From: Desulfobacteraceae bacterium
Lineage (GTDB): Bacteria > Desulfobacterota > DSM-4660 > Desulfatiglandales > Desulfatiglandaceae
Length of the DNA stretch: 6,458 nt
Reading direction: 5' to 3'
Assembly: GCA_030632525.1 (NCBI GenBank)
Contig: DAOVUP010000099.1
Location: 1 to 6,458 of the forward strand
This document shows, in pieces, positions 5,545 through 6,458 of the stretch (positions are counted from its first letter, which is position 1; the number at the start of each line of letters is the position of its first letter). A program made the translations under genes and the position numbers. The notes under the pieces are model-generated. The model had not been told where the DNA came from and searched no databases. It saw only the letters and a list, made by a program, of their open reading frames with translations.

Positions 5545-6458
5545 ATGACAACAAAAAAAATGCTTATCAATGCCGTTGAGGAGGAAGAATACAGGATCGC
5601 GGTGATCAAGGATGGATTGCTGGACGGGTTCTACATCGAATCTACCACGGCAGAGCAAAAGACCGGGAATATTTACAAGGCGGTGGTGGAGCGAATAGAG
5701 CCGAGCCTGCAGGCATGCTTTGTTGATTATGGAAGCGACAAGAACGGCTTTCTTTCTGCCAATGATATTCATCCGGAGTATTATTTAGCCGAGCAGGAAC
5801 CTCCAAAGGAAGGAGCCATTCCACCCATAGAAAAGACCTTGAAAAGGGGGCAGGAGCTCCTTGTGCAGGTAACAAAAGAGATGCCAGGGCATAAAGGTGC
5901 CCAGTTGACCACATATTTGTCCATAGCCAGCCGTTACTTAGTCCTGATGCCCGGGAGCAAGGGAGGAGTCTCAAAGAAGATCGAGGAGGAAGAGGAGCGG
6001 CTCAGGCTGAAAGCTATCATGGGGAAGTTTAAGCTCCCCGAAGGTGTGGGTTATATTGTCAGAACCGCGGCTCTTAAACAGAACAAGAATGAACTCTCCA
6101 GGGACCTCAACCGTCTCCTGAGGATGTGGAAAAATATCAAGAAGAATGTGAAAGATGCCTCACCGCTTTCTCTGATACACAAGGAACAGGATGTCTGTTT
6201 GAGGACCTTGAGGGATTATTTTAACAGTGAGATCGGTGAAGTGCTCGTGGATGACAAAGAAACCTTTGCTAAAGTAAAGCGATATATGAAGATCATTTCT
6301 CCAAGGCATCAGAGGAGGGTCAAACTCTACAAGGAGAAACGGCCCATCTTTGCCCAGTACGAAATAGAGAAACAGATTGAGCCTGTTTATCAGAGCAGGG
6401 TTTCTTTGATATTGGTTGGCTTTTTTTTGATAGACTCTACAGAGGCGTTGATTGCCAT
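5545..6458 (+). CDS. rne: Ribonuclease E/G family protein, 3' end cut by the window
   Basis: This is the N-terminal 304 residues of an Rne/Rng endoribonuclease, which processes and degrades RNA and matures rRNA and tRNA. It opens with MLINA (6-10), the family's usual start region. An S1 RNA-binding domain runs from about 36 to 128 (GNIYKAVVERIEPSLQ at 41-56, FVDYGSDKNGFL at 59-70). YIVRTAA (170-176) contains R173 and T174, which correspond to the 5'-phosphate sensing Arg-Thr pair of E. coli RNase E. The segment IEKQIEPVYQSRV (274-286) leads into the DNase-I-like catalytic region. The frame stays open to the last base, which falls just before the catalytic aspartate expected after ALIAI. Residues 289-295 (ILVGFFL) depart sharply from the expected pattern of about K-S-G-G-F-I-V, which may be a sequence error near the window end. 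Whether it is RNase E or G in the strict sense cannot be decided without the C-terminus, so the symbol is provisional. Confidence 0.92.
   Translation, partial: MTTKKMLINAVEEEEYRIAVIKDGLLDGFYIESTTAEQKTGNIYKAVVERIEPSLQACFVDYGSDKNGFLSANDIHPEYYLAEQEPPKEGAIPPIEKTLKRGQELLVQVTKEMPGHKGAQLTTYLSIASRYLVLMPGSKGGVSKKIEEEEERLRLKAIMGKFKLPEGVGYIVRTAALKQNKNELSRDLNRLLRMWKNIKKNVKDASPLSLIHKEQDVCLRTLRDYFNSEIGEVLVDDKETFAKVKRYMKIISPRHQRRVKLYKEKRPIFAQYEIEKQIEPVYQSRVSLILVGFFLIDSTEALIA

Noticed and set aside
5144..5554. 136-residue minus-strand frame spanning the end of the HgdB-like gene and the repeat gap
   Set aside because: About two thirds is antisense to a conserved coding region, the rest is repeat DNA, and no ribosome binding site or known motif is evident.

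Overview
The window looks like a piece of a strictly anaerobic bacterial chromosome, most probably a Desulfobacterota (former Deltaproteobacteria) member. This rests on my family-level recognition of the proteins, on the oxygen-sensitive iron-sulfur and radical chemistry they imply, and on the style of the short intergenic repeats. No rRNA or tRNA is present to confirm it. All genes lie on the + strand and coding density is high.

Layout. Positions 1-26 hold a short tandem repeat (unit ACCACTCA). It runs directly into a radical SAM gene (COG0731 type) whose true start codon cannot be seen. That gene overlaps by 17 bp a 1042-codon gene for a large activase, made of two tandem BadF/BadG/HgdC-type ATPase domains followed by an HgdB-like (DUF2229-type) module. 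Its TAG stop abuts the ATG of a 455-codon gene for a second HgdB-like protein. A 107-bp gap (5438-5544) then carries three kinds of short repeat, including a 10-bp inverted repeat. The window ends inside an RNase E/G gene, which is cut off just before its catalytic DNase-I-like motif.

How the genes fit together. The first three genes have no gaps between them and are probably co-transcribed and translationally coupled. The activase and the 455-residue protein look like the two halves of a polypeptide that is a single chain of about 1400-1500 residues in other anaerobes. Here they share one reading frame, split only by the TAG. By family analogy they would form an ATP-driven, low-potential electron-transfer machine: the paired ATPase domains carry a [4Fe-4S] cluster, and the two HgdB-like modules each present a matching set of cysteines for further clusters. 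The substrate is unknown. The radical SAM protein is also of unknown function in bacteria, but its overlap suggests a shared pathway. The RNase E/G gene is separated by the repeat-bearing gap and is probably its own unit or loosely attached.

Most noteworthy points: the same-frame TAG|ATG split, the doubled cysteine architecture, the missing start codon of the first gene behind a tandem repeat, the repeat-rich gap, and an abnormal stretch near the 3' end of the window that may be a sequence error.
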